A stretch of DNA of 64,000 nucleotides, taken from HGM04593 sp045630965 (GTDB lineage: Bacteria > Bacteroidota > Bacteroidia > Bacteroidales > Bacteroidaceae). Below are positions 16,402 to 25,449 of this stretch, piece by piece. The translations under genes and the position numbers were made by a program. How positions within the stretch are numbered: the stretch's first letter is position 1; each line of letters begins with the position of its first letter. The notes beneath the pieces were generated by a model that was not told the origin of the DNA, ran no database searches, and worked only from the letters and a program-made list of their open reading frames with translations. The stretch covers positions 22,865 to 86,864 of the forward strand of contig JAZQTU010000006.1 of the NCBI GenBank assembly GCA_045630965.1, read 5' to 3'.

Positions 16402-18705
16402 ATGCCAAAAAGATTGTGGACATATATTCTACTCTGTATCCTTATGGTTACGTCATGCTCTGTGAATAAGTTTATTCCAGAGGGTGAGTATCTTCTTAAG
16501 GATGTGAAGATTGTCTCTAATACCAACGCGTCAAATGTCATCAAGTCGCGTAATTATGTGCGTCAGATGCCTAATGCAAAATGGTTCAGCCTTGTCAAGG
16601 TGCCTTTATACACTTATGCCTTGTCGGGGCGTGATACCACTATGTGGATAAACAATGTTTTGCAGCGTCTTGGTGAAGCGCCGGTCATTTACAATGAAGG
16701 ACTTGCCGAAATAAGCCGAAGGAATATTGAACAGATGCTTGTCAATGAGGGCTATCTCCATGCTACAGTCGATTTCGAGTGTGAGAAGCGTGACGAGAAG
16801 AGGCGTGCTGTTGCTACGTATTATCTGCATGAACGTGAGAGGTATCATGTGTCGGACATAACGCTCAACAGTGCTGACAGTGCGTTATGCTCTATAATTG
16901 ATATCAATTCCGAAGATTCGCATCTGCGCCCCGGTATGCCATTCAGTGTTGAAGGTATGGAACAGGAGCGTAACCGTTTGACCAAAATGTTGAGAGACAA
17001 GGGATACTATCGTTTTCAAAAAGATTACATAACCTTTACGGCCGATACTGCACACCATTCCGACAAGGTGAAACTTACAATGAATATCGCGATGTTCACA
17101 GCGTCTCCCAATGCTTTGACTACACCTCACCAGCAGTACAGGGTTGGAGATGTGCATTACGTAACCGGTGCCGGTATGCGTTTCGATGAAGCTGCATTGG
17201 CACAGTGTGATACTTTGTTGTATCGCAATTACAAGATTCTTTATAAAGACAATTCGATTGTACGTCCCGGTGTTCTTGTTGAGAATACATTCTTTCAGCC
17301 AGGTGACATGTTCTCGCAAAATAACGTGGACAGGACTTTCAATTCGTTTGCGCAGCTTACGGCGTTAAAATATACTACAATACGTATGGTTGAGCGTGCC
17401 GATACTGCATTGCTCGACTGCTACATTATGTTTGAACGTAACAAGAGACGTTCTGTCGGTTTTGAGCTGGAGGGAACAAATACAGCCGGTGACTTGGGTG
17501 CGGCAGCCTCCGTAACATTTTCGGACAAGAACCTTTTCAAAGGTTCTGAATTGCTCTCTTTGCGCATTTTTGGAGCATATGAGGCGGTTTCCAATCTTAG
17601 CGGATATACCGGTGACAGCTATTTCGAATATGGTGCCGAATTGAGCTTGAGATTGCTTGGTGGTATTCCGCAAGCCTTTGTTCCTGCCGAGAAGCGTATG
17701 TTGCTCTCTTCTACGCTGTTCTCTTTGAAACTCAATTCACAGGAACGCCCTGAGTTCGAGAGGCGAATTCTTTCCGGATCGTGGAGTTATATGTGGAGCA
17801 AGCGTAAGGAGGATATGCATAAGCTCGACATAGTTGACCTTAACTACATCTATGTGCCATGGATTTCGGAAACATTCAAGAAAGAGTATCTTGACAGTGT
17901 TTCGAACAGGAATTCAATTCTTAAATACAATTATGAGAACCTGCTGATAACCAAGTTGGGATATACTTATTCGTATAACTCGTCACATAATAATAAAAAT
18001 CGTTTTGAGCGTGTCGTATATTCTTTGCGTGCCAATGTAGAGAGTTCGGGAAATCTCCTTTACGGTATAAACAGCGCATTTGGTGGTGCAAAGAACAGTG
18101 ACGGGCAATATACGTTGCTTAAAATTGCTTATGCACAGTATGTGAAGGGTGATTTTGATTTCGCAACGCGTATAAACATGGACGACCGCAATTCAATTGT
18201 CCTGCACTTTGGTCTGGGAATTGCCTATCCGTACGGAAATTCGCGCATATTGCCGTTTGAAAAGCGATATTTCTCGGGTGGAGCCAATGGTATGCGTGGA
18301 TGGACTGTGAGGAGCCTTGGCCCCGGTCCTTATCGTAATGAAGGAAGAAGTATTGACTTTATAAATCAGTCGGGTGATATCAAGCTTGACTTGAATGTTG
18401 AATACCGTACACACCTGTTTTGGAAAATCCATTCAGCGGTCTTCCTTGATGCAGGTAATATATGGACAATACGTGAGTATGAGGAGCAACCTGGAGGACA
18501 GTTCAAGTTCACAACCTTCTATAAGGACTTGGCGTTGTCTTATGGTATTGGTTTCAGGTTCGATTTAGGCCTGTTCGTTTTCCGTCTTGATGGAGCGATG
18601 AAGGCGATAAACCCTGCGTATGACGGCAGGGAAAGATTTCCTGTCATATGTCCTAAGTTCGGACGAGACTTTGCATTGCATTTTGCAATAGGATATCCGT
18701 TCTGA
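16402..18705 (+). CDS. tamL: TamL-type BamA-family outer membrane lipoprotein
   Basis: A 767-residue BamA/TamA-family protein. It begins with a lipoprotein signal (lipobox VTSC, Cys19), the feature that separates Bacteroidota TamL from TamA. POTRA-like segments follow (ISRRNIEQMLVNEGYLHATV; KMLRDKGYYRF). The C-terminal half is a beta-barrel with the conserved RYFSGGANGMRGW loop. TamL works with a TamB partner in outer-membrane assembly or lipid transport. No tamB is in the window. The gene stands alone behind a duplicated promoter. Confidence 0.85.
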   Translation: MPKRLWTYILLCILMVTSCSVNKFIPEGEYLLKDVKIVSNTNASNVIKSRNYVRQMPNAKWFSLVKVPLYTYALSGRDTTMWINNVLQRLGEAPVIYNEGLAEISRRNIEQMLVNEGYLHATVDFECEKRDEKRRAVATYYLHERERYHVSDITLNSADSALCSIIDINSEDSHLRPGMPFSVEGMEQERNRLTKMLRDKGYYRFQKDYITFTADTAHHSDKVKLTMNIAMFTASPNALTTPHQQYRVGDVHYVTGAGMRFDEAALAQCDTLLYRNYKILYKDNSIVRPGVLVENTFFQPGDMFSQNNVDRTFNSFAQLTALKYTTIRMVERADTALLDCYIMFERNKRRSVGFELEGTNTAGDLGAAASVTFSDKNLFKGSELLSLRIFGAYEAVSNLSGYTGDSYFEYGAELSLRLLGGIPQAFVPAEKRMLLSSTLFSLKLNSQERPEFERRILSGSWSYMWSKRKEDMHKLDIVDLNYIYVPWISETFKKEYLDSVSNRNSILKYNYENLLITKLGYTYSYNSSHNNKNRFERVVYSLRANVESSGNLLYGINSAFGGAKNSDGQYTLLKIAYAQYVKGDFDFATRINMDDRNSIVLHFGLGIAYPYGNSRILPFEKRYFSGGANGMRGWTVRSLGPGPYRNEGRSIDFINQSGDIKLDLNVEYRTHLFWKIHSAVFLDAGNIWTIREYEEQPGGQFKFTTFYKDLALSYGIGFRFDLGLFVFRLDGAMKAINPAYDGRERFPVICPKFGRDFALHFAIGYPF

Positions 18706-18741
18706 CGTATGATGTTGTTTTGAGAAAAAAGAAAATATATA

Positions 18742-19545
18742 ATGGAGATACGATTTATGAGTATTGGTAGCGGAAGCTGCGGCAACTGTTACTATTTGGG
18801 GGTAGGGGATTACGGTATCCTTGTTGATGCCGGAATACCGTCCAAGACTATCAGGACTGCCCTTAAAAAGGAGGGAATACCTTTCGAGAGTATATGTGCC
18901 ATGTTTGTGACACACGACCATGCCGACCATATCAAGTCGTTGGGTGTGATATCGGCAAAGGCGAATATACCGGTGTATGCAACACGTGAGGTGCATGAAG
19001 GAATAACAAAGAACTATTGTGTGTCCAAGCCAATAGAGCCTGCCTATGTGAGATATGTCAATAAAGAAGATCCTGTGACGCTCCGCGATATGGTTATAAC
19101 CCCTTTTGAAGTGCCTCACGATGGTAGTGACAATGTAGGATATTTTATAGAAGTAGGTGACAAGAAGTTCTGTATTGCAACCGACTTGGGTGAGATAACA
19201 CCAACTGTGTCATATTATGTCGACCAGGCAAATTACCTTGTAATAGAGTCAAATTATGAGGAGCAGATGCTTGCAATGGGACGTTATCCCGAATTCTTGA
19301 AGATGCGTGTAGCAAGCGCCCGTGGACATATGAGTAACCAGGCAACGGCAAAATATCTTGCTTCTCATTTCAATGAGCATCTCAAGTATATATGGCTGTG
19401 TCATTTGAGTGAGGAGAATAACCATCCGGAATTGGCCTACAAGACAGTTGCCATGGAGTTTGGAGACTATGGTATAATACCAGGAAAGGATGTGCAACTG
19501 ACGGTTTTGAAGCGTACGATGCCATCTCAATTGTATCGTCTCTGA
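18742..19545 (+). CDS. MBL-fold metallohydrolase, WalJ/YycJ-like
   Basis: A 267-residue metallo-beta-lactamase-fold hydrolase with the metal motif THDHADH and the N-terminal SIGSGSCGNCYYL signature of the YycJ/WalJ group. Members are cytoplasmic exonuclease-like enzymes linked to DNA repair or cell-wall control in Firmicutes. It follows tamL by 36 nt and may be read from the same transcript. The substrate is unknown. Confidence 0.85.
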   Translation: MEIRFMSIGSGSCGNCYYLGVGDYGILVDAGIPSKTIRTALKKEGIPFESICAMFVTHDHADHIKSLGVISAKANIPVYATREVHEGITKNYCVSKPIEPAYVRYVNKEDPVTLRDMVITPFEVPHDGSDNVGYFIEVGDKKFCIATDLGEITPTVSYYVDQANYLVIESNYEEQMLAMGRYPEFLKMRVASARGHMSNQATAKYLASHFNEHLKYIWLCHLSEENNHPELAYKTVAMEFGDYGIIPGKDVQLTVLKRTMPSQLYRL

Positions 19546-19588
19546 AATGATTTGTTTTGGAAATATTAATAAATAAAATACTATAACT

Positions 19589-20884
19589 ATGAATTTTGTA
19601 CAGGAACTTAAGTGGAGAGGCATGATTCAGGACATGACTCCCGGAACAGAGGAACAGTTGCAGAAGGAGATGACAAGCGCATATCTTGGCATTGACCCAA
19701 CTGCAGACTCCTTACATATCGGTCACCTTGTAGGTGTTATGATGTTGCGTCATTTTCAGTTGTGTGGTCATAAGCCCATTGCTCTTATCGGTGGTGCTAC
19801 TGGTATGATTGGCGACCCTTCGGGAAAGTCAAAGGAGCGTGTGCTTATTGATGAGGAGAAATTGCGTCACAATCAGGAAGCTCTCAAGAAACAGCTTGCA
19901 CGTTTCCTTGATTTCGACAGCGATGCACCCAATGCTGCCGTATTGGTTAACAACTGCGACTGGATGAAGAATTTTACATTCCTTGACTTTATCCGTAATA
20001 TCGGTAAGATGATTACCGTGAACTATATGATGTCCAAGGATTCTGTAAAGCGTCGTCTTTCGGGTGAAGCCGGTACAGACGGTATGTCATTTACCGAGTT
20101 TACATATCAGCTTCTTCAGGGTTATGACTATGTACATCTCAACGAGACTCACGGCTGTAAGCTACAGCTTGGTGGTGCCGATCAGTGGGGTAATATAACA
20201 ACCGGTACAGAGATGATCCGTAAGATGTCAGGAAACGAGGTCTTCGCTCTTACATGTCCTCTTATCACTAAAGCCGACGGCAAGAAGTTCGGTAAGACCG
20301 AGCAGGGTAATATATGGCTTGACAAGCGTTATACATCGCCATATCGTTTCTACCAGTTCTGGCTCAATGTAAGCGATGAGGATGCCGACAAGTATATCAA
20401 GATATTCACATCAATCTGTCGCGAAGAGATTGAGGCTCTTGTAGCAGAGCATGCGCAGGCTCCTCATATGCGTCTGTTGCAGAAGCGCCTTGCAAAGGAG
20501 GTAACAGTTCTTGTTCATGGTGAGGAGGAATACAATAAGGCTGTAGAGGCTTCTAATATTCTCTTTGGCAATGCATCTACCGACGCTTTGCGTTCACTCG
20601 ATGAAGATACATTACTCGCAGTCTTCGACGGCGTACCACAGTTCGAGGTCTCACGTGAAGTGATAAATGCCGGTGTAAAGGCTGTTGACCTTACTACCGA
20701 CAATGCGTCAATCTTTGCATCAAAAGGCGAGATGCGTAAACTTGTTCAGGGTGGTGGTGTTTCAATCAATAAGGAGAAACTCGCAGCCTTTGACCAGGTA
20801 ATTACAGCAGAAAATCTTTTGAACGACAAGTATATCCTTGTTCAGAAGGGCAAGAAGAACTATTACCTGATAATCGTTAAGTAA
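19589..20884 (+). CDS. tyrS: Tyrosyl-tRNA synthetase
   Basis: A 431-residue class I synthetase for tRNA-Tyr. The HIGH motif is in DPTADSLHIGHLVGVM. The KMSKS equivalent is KADGKKFGKTE, the KFGKS-like form common in bacterial TyrS. The QLGGADQWGN tyrosine-binding segment and a C-terminal S4 RNA-binding domain are present. A strong terminator follows at 20904. Confidence 0.97.
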   Translation: MNFVQELKWRGMIQDMTPGTEEQLQKEMTSAYLGIDPTADSLHIGHLVGVMMLRHFQLCGHKPIALIGGATGMIGDPSGKSKERVLIDEEKLRHNQEALKKQLARFLDFDSDAPNAAVLVNNCDWMKNFTFLDFIRNIGKMITVNYMMSKDSVKRRLSGEAGTDGMSFTEFTYQLLQGYDYVHLNETHGCKLQLGGADQWGNITTGTEMIRKMSGNEVFALTCPLITKADGKKFGKTEQGNIWLDKRYTSPYRFYQFWLNVSDEDADKYIKIFTSICREEIEALVAEHAQAPHMRLLQKRLAKEVTVLVHGEEEYNKAVEASNILFGNASTDALRSLDEDTLLAVFDGVPQFEVSREVINAGVKAVDLTTDNASIFASKGEMRKLVQGGGVSINKEKLAAFDQVITAENLLNDKYILVQKGKKNYYLIIVK

Positions 20885-20903
20885 TAGCTTGACTTTTATA
20901 TAA

Positions 20904-20936
20904 TTTAGGGGCAATTCGTATTGAATTGCCCCTAAA
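20904..20936. terminator. Terminator after tyrS
   Basis: A perfect 14-bp stem (TTTAGGGGCAATTC and complement) with a 5-base loop, followed by TTTGTTTTT. Confidence 0.9.
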
Positions 20937-21015
20937 TTTGTTTTTATATATGGTGTATAGCTTTCCAAGAATAAATTTATAAAAAAAAGACAGCTACCGA
21001 AGTAACTGTCTTTTG

Positions 21016-21088
21016 TACGCCGTCAGGGACTCGAACCCTGGACCCATTGATTAAGAGTCAATTGCTCTACCAACTGAGCTAACAGCGC
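21016..21088 (-). tRNA. tRNA-Lys (anticodon CTT)
   Basis: A 73-nt cloverleaf on the minus strand. The D-arm is TAGCTCAGTTGGTAGAGCA, the anticodon loop is CTCTTAA (anticodon CTT, reading AAG), and the T-arm is CAGGGTTCGAGTCCCTG. The acceptor stem pairs with two G-U pairs. The 3' CCA is not encoded. No duplicated 3' end was seen elsewhere in the window, so it is not visibly used as an attachment site. Confidence 0.95.
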
Positions 21089-21228
21089 ATTGCCTTAACG
21101 CGTTGCAAAGGTACAACTTTATTTTAACTCTGCAAATCTTTTACAAACTTTTTTTTGACTTTTTTTTGCTCGTCTTGCCAACTTGTTGATTATTAATGAT
21201 AAAAAATATGATGTTTTTTTATCATTTT

Positions 21229-21636
21229 TTACCACAACCATTTTTTCTTCTTTTTAGGCTGGTCATGTTGCTCGGCGCATATGTCGTGCCAGTCTTTTTT
21301 TTCATTTATCATTCTATAAATTGTTCCCCAATCGGGTATTCCGCCAAGATTACGGTCGTCGATAAAGATTTCGGCATTTACTTTATTGAATGTTGCATCT
21401 TTGCCAATCTCTTCTTCGGGGTAGCTTTTGTTTACGGCATAAAATTCTATACCGCGTTCTTTGCACCAATCAACGGCTTCCTGTAGAAGTTCTCCGCTAC
21501 GTACAGTCCATAATATTATCTGGTGACGTTCCTCTATCAGTTTGCGTATAGTTGCTGTTGCAAACGGACGTTCCCTGCCTATTTGTGGATATTCATGTTC
21601 TACAATTGTGCCGTCAAAATCTATTGCAATAACCAT
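21229..21636 (-). CDS. HAD-superfamily hydrolase (BT0820-like)
   Basis: A 135-residue phosphatase-like protein with the HAD nucleophile motif AIDFDGTIV and the downstream acidic motif IFIDDRN. It has no cap domain and matches the short Bacteroidota HAD group. The C-terminus is lysine-rich (PKKKKKWLW). The substrate is unknown. It is a single gene on the minus strand, downstream of lrgB. Confidence 0.85.
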   Translation of the reverse strand: MVIAIDFDGTIVEHEYPQIGRERPFATATIRKLIEERHQIILWTVRSGELLQEAVDWCKERGIEFYAVNKSYPEEEIGKDATFNKVNAEIFIDDRNLGGIPDWGTIYRMINEKKDWHDICAEQHDQPKKKKKWLW

Positions 21637-21699
21637 AATCTCTATTTTTGTTTGCTAAATTAAGGATTATTTGTTTATAACCAAACAAAAATCAACCTT

Positions 21700-22392
21700 T
21701 TATATTAGTCCTTCGAAAAGGATGGCGGCGCCAACAGTCATGCATCCCGCAACAGCAACCGACAGGCTGCTCATAGCTCCTTCTACCTCGCCAATTTCCA
21801 TTGCTTTGGCTGTTCCCATCACGTGTGATGCAGTGCCTATGGCAATTCCTCTGGCAACTGGGTTTTTGATGCCGAACAGTTTGCATATTCCTGCTCCTGC
21901 AATGTTGCCGAACAATCCTGTAATCATTATTGCCGAAACGGTTATGGCTACGTACCCGTTGAGCTCTTCGGATAATCCAATTCCAATGGCTGTTGTTATT
22001 GATTTGGGAAGTAACGTCACATATTCTGTGTGGTTCAGTTTGAACATAAGTGCCATTGCGAATATTGATATGAAACTTGTAAGTACTCCTGATGCGATAC
22101 CTGCAAGTATGGCTGTCATGTTTTGTTTGAGCAACCTGACCTGTTCATAAAGTGGTATTGCCAGAGCTACGGTTGCCGGTGTCAGGAGGTAGCTAAGGTA
22201 TTTGGCGCCGTTGTTGTACTGTTGGTATTCAATTCCGGTAAGCAATAATGTTGCTATTGTCATTGTTATTGCAAGCAACAATGGGTTGAAAAGAAAAAAG
22301 TTGCATTTTTTCTTTATATATGTGCCAATGAGGAATGTCCCTATGCTCAAGCCTACTCCAAAGAACAGTGAATTTCCTAGAATTTCTTTCAT
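21700..22392 (-). CDS. lrgB: LrgB/CidB-family membrane protein
   Basis: A 230-residue multi-pass membrane protein of the LrgB/CidB family. Conserved stretches are TPATVALAIPLYEQ, LPKSITTAIG and GTASHVMGTAKAMEIG. LrgAB/CidAB proteins act in murein-hydrolase control, lysis and pyruvate or organic-acid handling. Its ATG overlaps the end of lrgA by 4 nt, so the two are translationally coupled. Confidence 0.9.
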   Translation of the reverse strand: MKEILGNSLFFGVGLSIGTFLIGTYIKKKCNFFLFNPLLLAITMTIATLLLTGIEYQQYNNGAKYLSYLLTPATVALAIPLYEQVRLLKQNMTAILAGIASGVLTSFISIFAMALMFKLNHTEYVTLLPKSITTAIGIGLSEELNGYVAITVSAIMITGLFGNIAGAGICKLFGIKNPVARGIAIGTASHVMGTAKAMEIGEVEGAMSSLSVAVAGCMTVGAAILFEGLI

Positions 22393-22751
22393 TGCTTTCC
22401 CTCCTTATTCTTTATGTTTATTATCCACTGTGTCATTCTTCCTGTTACAGCCATAACTATAACTGTAGAAACAAGAGATATTATAATAATTGCTGTTAGG
22501 AAGTCCTGCATTATGCTCCATGATTCAAGAAGTCCCACAGTGGCAGGAATGAACATCATTGGCATTATATATATAAGGAATTTGCCGGTTTCCTTTACGG
22601 ATGACAATTTTATAACTCCTGTACAGAGTGCTGTAAACAGAATTATCATGCCGTATATGCTTGCCGGGATGGGCAGTGGAATGAGTCTGTTCAACAGCTC
22701 TCCTATAAGTGATATCGCTATAATTATTTCAAATTGCAGAATATACTTCAT
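22389..22751 (-). CDS. lrgA: LrgA/CidA-family holin-like protein
   Basis: A 120-residue protein with four hydrophobic segments and the family motif NRLIPLPIPASIYGMI. It forms a two-gene operon with lrgB (4-nt overlap). It is chromosomal and unrelated to the phage-type holin near 54.1 kb. Confidence 0.88.
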   Translation of the reverse strand: MKYILQFEIIIAISLIGELLNRLIPLPIPASIYGMIILFTALCTGVIKLSSVKETGKFLIYIMPMMFIPATVGLLESWSIMQDFLTAIIIISLVSTVIVMAVTGRMTQWIINIKNKEGKQ

Positions 22752-22834
22752 TGTACGCTATTTTGTTTGCAGATGCAAAATTAGTGATTTTTATAATATT
22801 GTCGGACGTTTAGACTAGTAAAATGCGTAAAACA

Positions 22835-22859
22835 TACCAGCCCGCTAAGTGGGCTGGTA
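22835..22859 (-). terminator. Stem-loop downstream of the 158-residue membrane protein gene
   Basis: A 9-bp stem (TACCAGCCC/GGGCTGGTA) with a 7-nt loop. On the minus strand it is followed by TGTTTTAC, so it probably ends the gene at 22884-23360. Confidence 0.65.
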
Positions 22860-22883
22860 GTGGATAACGTACTATGTTTATAT

Positions 22884-23360
22884 TTATTTCTTTATAATTT
22901 TATATTCTGTTATAGGTTCGTATAAATAAGGAACAAAATGGTATGCACGGCAAATGATTATGCTTTTGCTTGCTGTTGCATGCAATGTGACTTTTATTGG
23001 TAAGTTGTCATTCATTCTATCTTTGCTCAGCAGATAATCGATTTCTTCTTTTTCGACCATGTTGGTTACCAACTCTTTCATGCTGAGTTCAAAGAACAAC
23101 TCTCTTTTTGTCAGTTTCTCATTTGTTGGTTGGTATATCAAGGATTTTGATGTTATGAACAATTTTATTATACCAATCGTAGCCAATATGAATGCTATCA
23201 TAAGCGTTGGCATTTTGGCGCTGTTTTCCACTCCCATGCCTAATGCAATAGCTAACAATACTATTGTTGCAACAAGAAGGAATAAAGGGATATATGGGAA
23301 TTTCCTTTTAAGTATTATGTTGTTATTTTCAAGGAATAATTTATCAAAATCTGTATTCAT
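22884..23360 (-). CDS. Hypothetical membrane protein, two TM segments
   Basis: A 158-residue protein I do not recognise. A short cytoplasmic N-terminus is followed by two hydrophobic helices (about residues 25-42 and 50-68). A soluble, charged C-terminal part of about 85 residues follows. It is flanked by two stem-loop terminators, so it appears monocistronic. Confidence 0.6.
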   Translation of the reverse strand: MNTDFDKLFLENNNIILKRKFPYIPLFLLVATIVLLAIALGMGVENSAKMPTLMIAFILATIGIIKLFITSKSLIYQPTNEKLTKRELFFELSMKELVTNMVEKEEIDYLLSKDRMNDNLPIKVTLHATASKSIIICRAYHFVPYLYEPITEYKIIKK

Positions 23361-23398
23361 TATTTAGTTTTTTAGAATAGTTATACAAAATATAATTG

Positions 23399-23421
23399 GG
23401 TTGCCATTTGTAATGGCAACC
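23399..23421. terminator. Stem-loop terminator
   Basis: A perfect 10-bp stem (GGTTGCCATT/AATGGCAACC) with a 3-nt loop. A T-rich tract lies on the plus side and an A/T-rich tract on the minus side. It most likely ends the small minus-strand gene at 23450-23839. Confidence 0.7.
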
Positions 23422-23449
23422 TGTTTTTAATTTTTTTATATAACAATTG

Positions 23450-23839
23450 CTAAATAACGATATGCCTCAAGGCGTATATATAATATCTGCGTGTGTGGCG
23501 ATATTGTATTACTGCCTTGTGGCATAGAGCGAAAAGATATTCCGCCTTAATAGTGTTTACATAACTTTTGAAACTGCATCCACTCTTTGTGTTGTCGTAA
23601 GTACGCCTTGTTGTATTGTTTTTACCATGACGTGTAAACGATATGTTGTTTTGTTGTGGATGCTCGAACTTACAGTGTTGTAAACGTTCTTGTAATTTGC
23701 AGATACTGTTTTTTGTACTGTTTTTAATCTTACCATACTCTTTGTTGCTATAGTTCTCGGCAGCAATGGTATTGCAATTGCCTATAACAAAAAGTGTTGT
23801 AAGGAACAGTAATATGAATATGTGTATTCTGCGTTTCAT
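23450..23839 (-). CDS. Possible small exported protein (reading frame uncertain)
   Basis: The frame starts with a signal-peptide-like segment (FILLFLTTLFVIGNCNTIAA), which supports the start. The second half is rich in His, Tyr, Asn and Arg and looks less protein-like. An overlapping frame at 23557-23766 has a more normal composition (Val, Thr, Ser, Lys). Either the gene is young or degraded, or a frameshift joins the two frames. No function is inferred. Confidence 0.35.
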   Translation of the reverse strand: MKRRIHIFILLFLTTLFVIGNCNTIAAENYSNKEYGKIKNSTKNSICKLQERLQHCKFEHPQQNNISFTRHGKNNTTRRTYDNTKSGCSFKSYVNTIKAEYLFALCHKAVIQYRHTRRYYIYALRHIVI

Positions 23840-23897
23840 TAAGTTTAATGTTCTATCTTTTGCAAAGATAGTTATTTTTTAACAATAGTATTGTGCT

Positions 23898-24098
23898 TTA
23901 ATACTTTTCCTCTTTCATTTTACAATCTCTTAATAGATGTTTCTCGTTTTTGCTTATGTATATGCTACATTTTATGAACAGTAGCAACGATGCTGTGAAG
24001 ATGATTGTGGATATGAGGTTATTGAAAAGATTTTCTGCTGTGCCTAACATGAGTATTAATCCGGCCAACTGTAAAGCTATTATAATTTTTGCATTCAT
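23898..24098 (-). CDS. Small hydrophobic membrane protein
   Basis: A 66-residue protein with two hydrophobic helices separated by a short polar turn and a charged C-terminal tail. It is not recognised. It lies 26 nt downstream of the 123-residue gene on the same strand and could be co-transcribed with it. Confidence 0.5.
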   Translation of the reverse strand: MNAKIIIALQLAGLILMLGTAENLFNNLISTIIFTASLLLFIKCSIYISKNEKHLLRDCKMKEEKY

Positions 24099-24124
24099 GT
24101 TTTCTTGGTTTTTGTCAGTAAATA

Positions 24125-24496
24125 CTAAAATCTCCAGTAAATTAATTTTTCTGTTTTCGGGATGTTCCTTTTTGTAATGAGCGTCGCCTTTTCCAGTTCT
24201 TTGTTTTTCCTCATCAGTGTCACTTCGCCTATTACCTCTTCTTCGTCACAGTTCTTGTCAATTCTTACTTCAATCCTGTATCTGTCCGGTCCAACGGTCT
24301 TTATTCTTCCTTTAAGAAAGTTCTGGACGTATTCCTCATTGATGTATCCTTCCTTGATGCTGTATATCTCAACAAGGTCGCTTCTGTTGCTGTTTTTGTG
24401 TTTTAACTTGAGCTTCAGATATTCCCAAAGTTCCATGATCTTTTCAAGAAACATTACGTAAAGATGTCTGCAATTGTTTATAACTCTGCTTTTCAT
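24125..24496 (-). CDS. Hypothetical protein divergent from the phage-type repressor
   Basis: Up to 123 residues; translation may begin at an internal Met such as MELWEYLKLKLKHKN. The protein is soluble, strongly charged and mixed alpha/beta. It is not recognised. It is read away from the repressor gene across a 249-bp A/T-rich region that carries the two operator palindromes, so it may or may not share their control. Confidence 0.5.
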   Translation of the reverse strand: MKSRVINNCRHLYVMFLEKIMELWEYLKLKLKHKNSNRSDLVEIYSIKEGYINEEYVQNFLKGRIKTVGPDRYRIEVRIDKNCDEEEVIGEVTLMRKNKELEKATLITKRNIPKTEKLIYWRF

Positions 24497-24641
24497 AGTA
24501 AATATTTTGTTGTTTTCTGCTACTATTAAATTTCAATGCCTTTTGTCTATCTCATCAGTTTATTATATATTTGTCAATAATGCGTTTTTGTCCTGTTTTA
24601 TAGTGAAATTATGGACAAATGTGGTTGAATTTTATATATAA

Positions 24642-24657
24642 TAGCCAAATATGGCTA
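24642..24657. promoter_or_regulatory. Operator palindrome OR1 (TAGC-N8-GCTA)
   Basis: TAGCCAAATATGGCTA has 6-bp arms and a 4-bp centre and lies about 90 nt upstream of the repressor ATG. It shares the TAGC-N8-GCTA form with the sites at 24696 and 50307. It is the probable binding site of the S24-type repressor encoded next to it. Confidence 0.6.
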
Positions 24658-24695
24658 CAAATATAGTTGTAAATTTTCTTATCGAGTTGTAGTAT

Positions 24696-24711
24696 TAGCT
24701 AAAATATGCTA
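24696..24711. promoter_or_regulatory. Operator palindrome OR2 (TAGC-N8-GCTA)
   Basis: TAGCTAAAATATGCTA has outer arms extended to ATTAGC/GCTAAT. It lies 34 nt before the repressor ATG, where it would block transcription of the repressor gene itself. It has the same spacing as the other two sites. Confidence 0.6.
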
Positions 24712-24745
24712 ATTTGGAATTTGTCTAATCAACATTGGTTTGTTT

Positions 24746-25378
24746 ATGAAAAAAGACAATATAAAAGAGAGGGTAATTGCCGTATTGAAGTATAAAGGTC
24801 TTAACGTGAACAGAGCGAGCAGTATATTTGCAATGCCCCAACGTACATTGAACCGTCAAGTGAATGAAGATGGAAAGGTTGCGATGGAGCTTGTGTATGC
24901 CATTCTTGATAATTTTCCTGAAATATCCCCTGCATGGCTCATAATGGGGGAGGGTGATATGTTGCGTGAGGAAAGTGTTGTAATGGAATGCGAAACGGCA
25001 CCTTTTTACAGTGACATGCCGGTAAGCGCCGGTTTAAGAGAGGCGTTTGACCCTTCTCGTGAAAAAGCAAGTGGTTACATCTCGTTGCCTTCACAGAATG
25101 CGAGTTTCTATTTCCCCGTTTCCGGTACTTCTATGGAACCCGAAGTCTTTGCCGGTGACATTGTCGGAGTGGTAAGGGTTGAACCTGACGACAAGATAAC
25201 TCCTGATGCCATATATATGATTGTAACAAATGATGCCAGAATGATCAAACATTGTTACATTGATGAGAATAATCATGAACTTTTATGGTGTGTGTCACCT
25301 AATTATCCATCTTTCCCTATAAATAAATCGGACATATGTGCTATGTTCCGTGTTGTTTCAAGGATACAGTATTTCTGA
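24746..25378 (+). CDS. Self-cleaving CI/LexA-type (HTH plus S24 peptidase) repressor
   Basis: A 210-residue protein. The ATG at 24746 is preferred over an in-frame TTG two codons earlier. Residues ~5-60 form a phage-type helix-turn-helix (NVNRASSIFAMPQRTLNRQV), followed by PAWLIMGEGDML as in many Bacteroidales XRE regulators. Residues ~105-210 are the S24 domain, with Ser129 in VSGTSMEPEVFAGD and Lys168 in DARMIKHCY as the catalytic pair. An Ala95-Gly96 cleavage site (PVSAGLRE) lies 34 residues before the serine, as in LexA. RecA-stimulated self-cleavage, and so induction by DNA damage, is likely. Probable operators lie upstream of its own gene and at 50307. Confidence 0.85.
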   Translation: MKKDNIKERVIAVLKYKGLNVNRASSIFAMPQRTLNRQVNEDGKVAMELVYAILDNFPEISPAWLIMGEGDMLREESVVMECETAPFYSDMPVSAGLREAFDPSREKASGYISLPSQNASFYFPVSGTSMEPEVFAGDIVGVVRVEPDDKITPDAIYMIVTNDARMIKHCYIDENNHELLWCVSPNYPSFPINKSDICAMFRVVSRIQYF

Positions 25379-25396
25379 TATACCTTTATATTAAAT

Positions 25397-25439
25397 AAAA
25401 ATATCCCAATTGTCATAAAATGGTAATTGGGATATTTTT
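25397..25439. terminator. Bidirectional terminator between repressor and 78-residue gene
   Basis: A perfect 15-bp stem (AAAAATATCCCAATT and complement) lies between two convergent genes. It has T tracts on both strands and a 13-nt loop. Confidence 0.9.
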
Positions 25440-25449
25440 GTGCTCTGTT

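Noticed and set aside
21016..21088. tRNA-Lys as attachment site for the phage-derived loci
   Set aside because: No copy of the tRNA 3' end was found beside either locus, there is no integrase, and several host genes lie between the tRNA and locus 1.
22389..22751. LrgA as part of the phage lysis system
   Set aside because: It forms a standard chromosomal lrgAB pair with its own terminators and lacks the regulon promoter or operator motifs.
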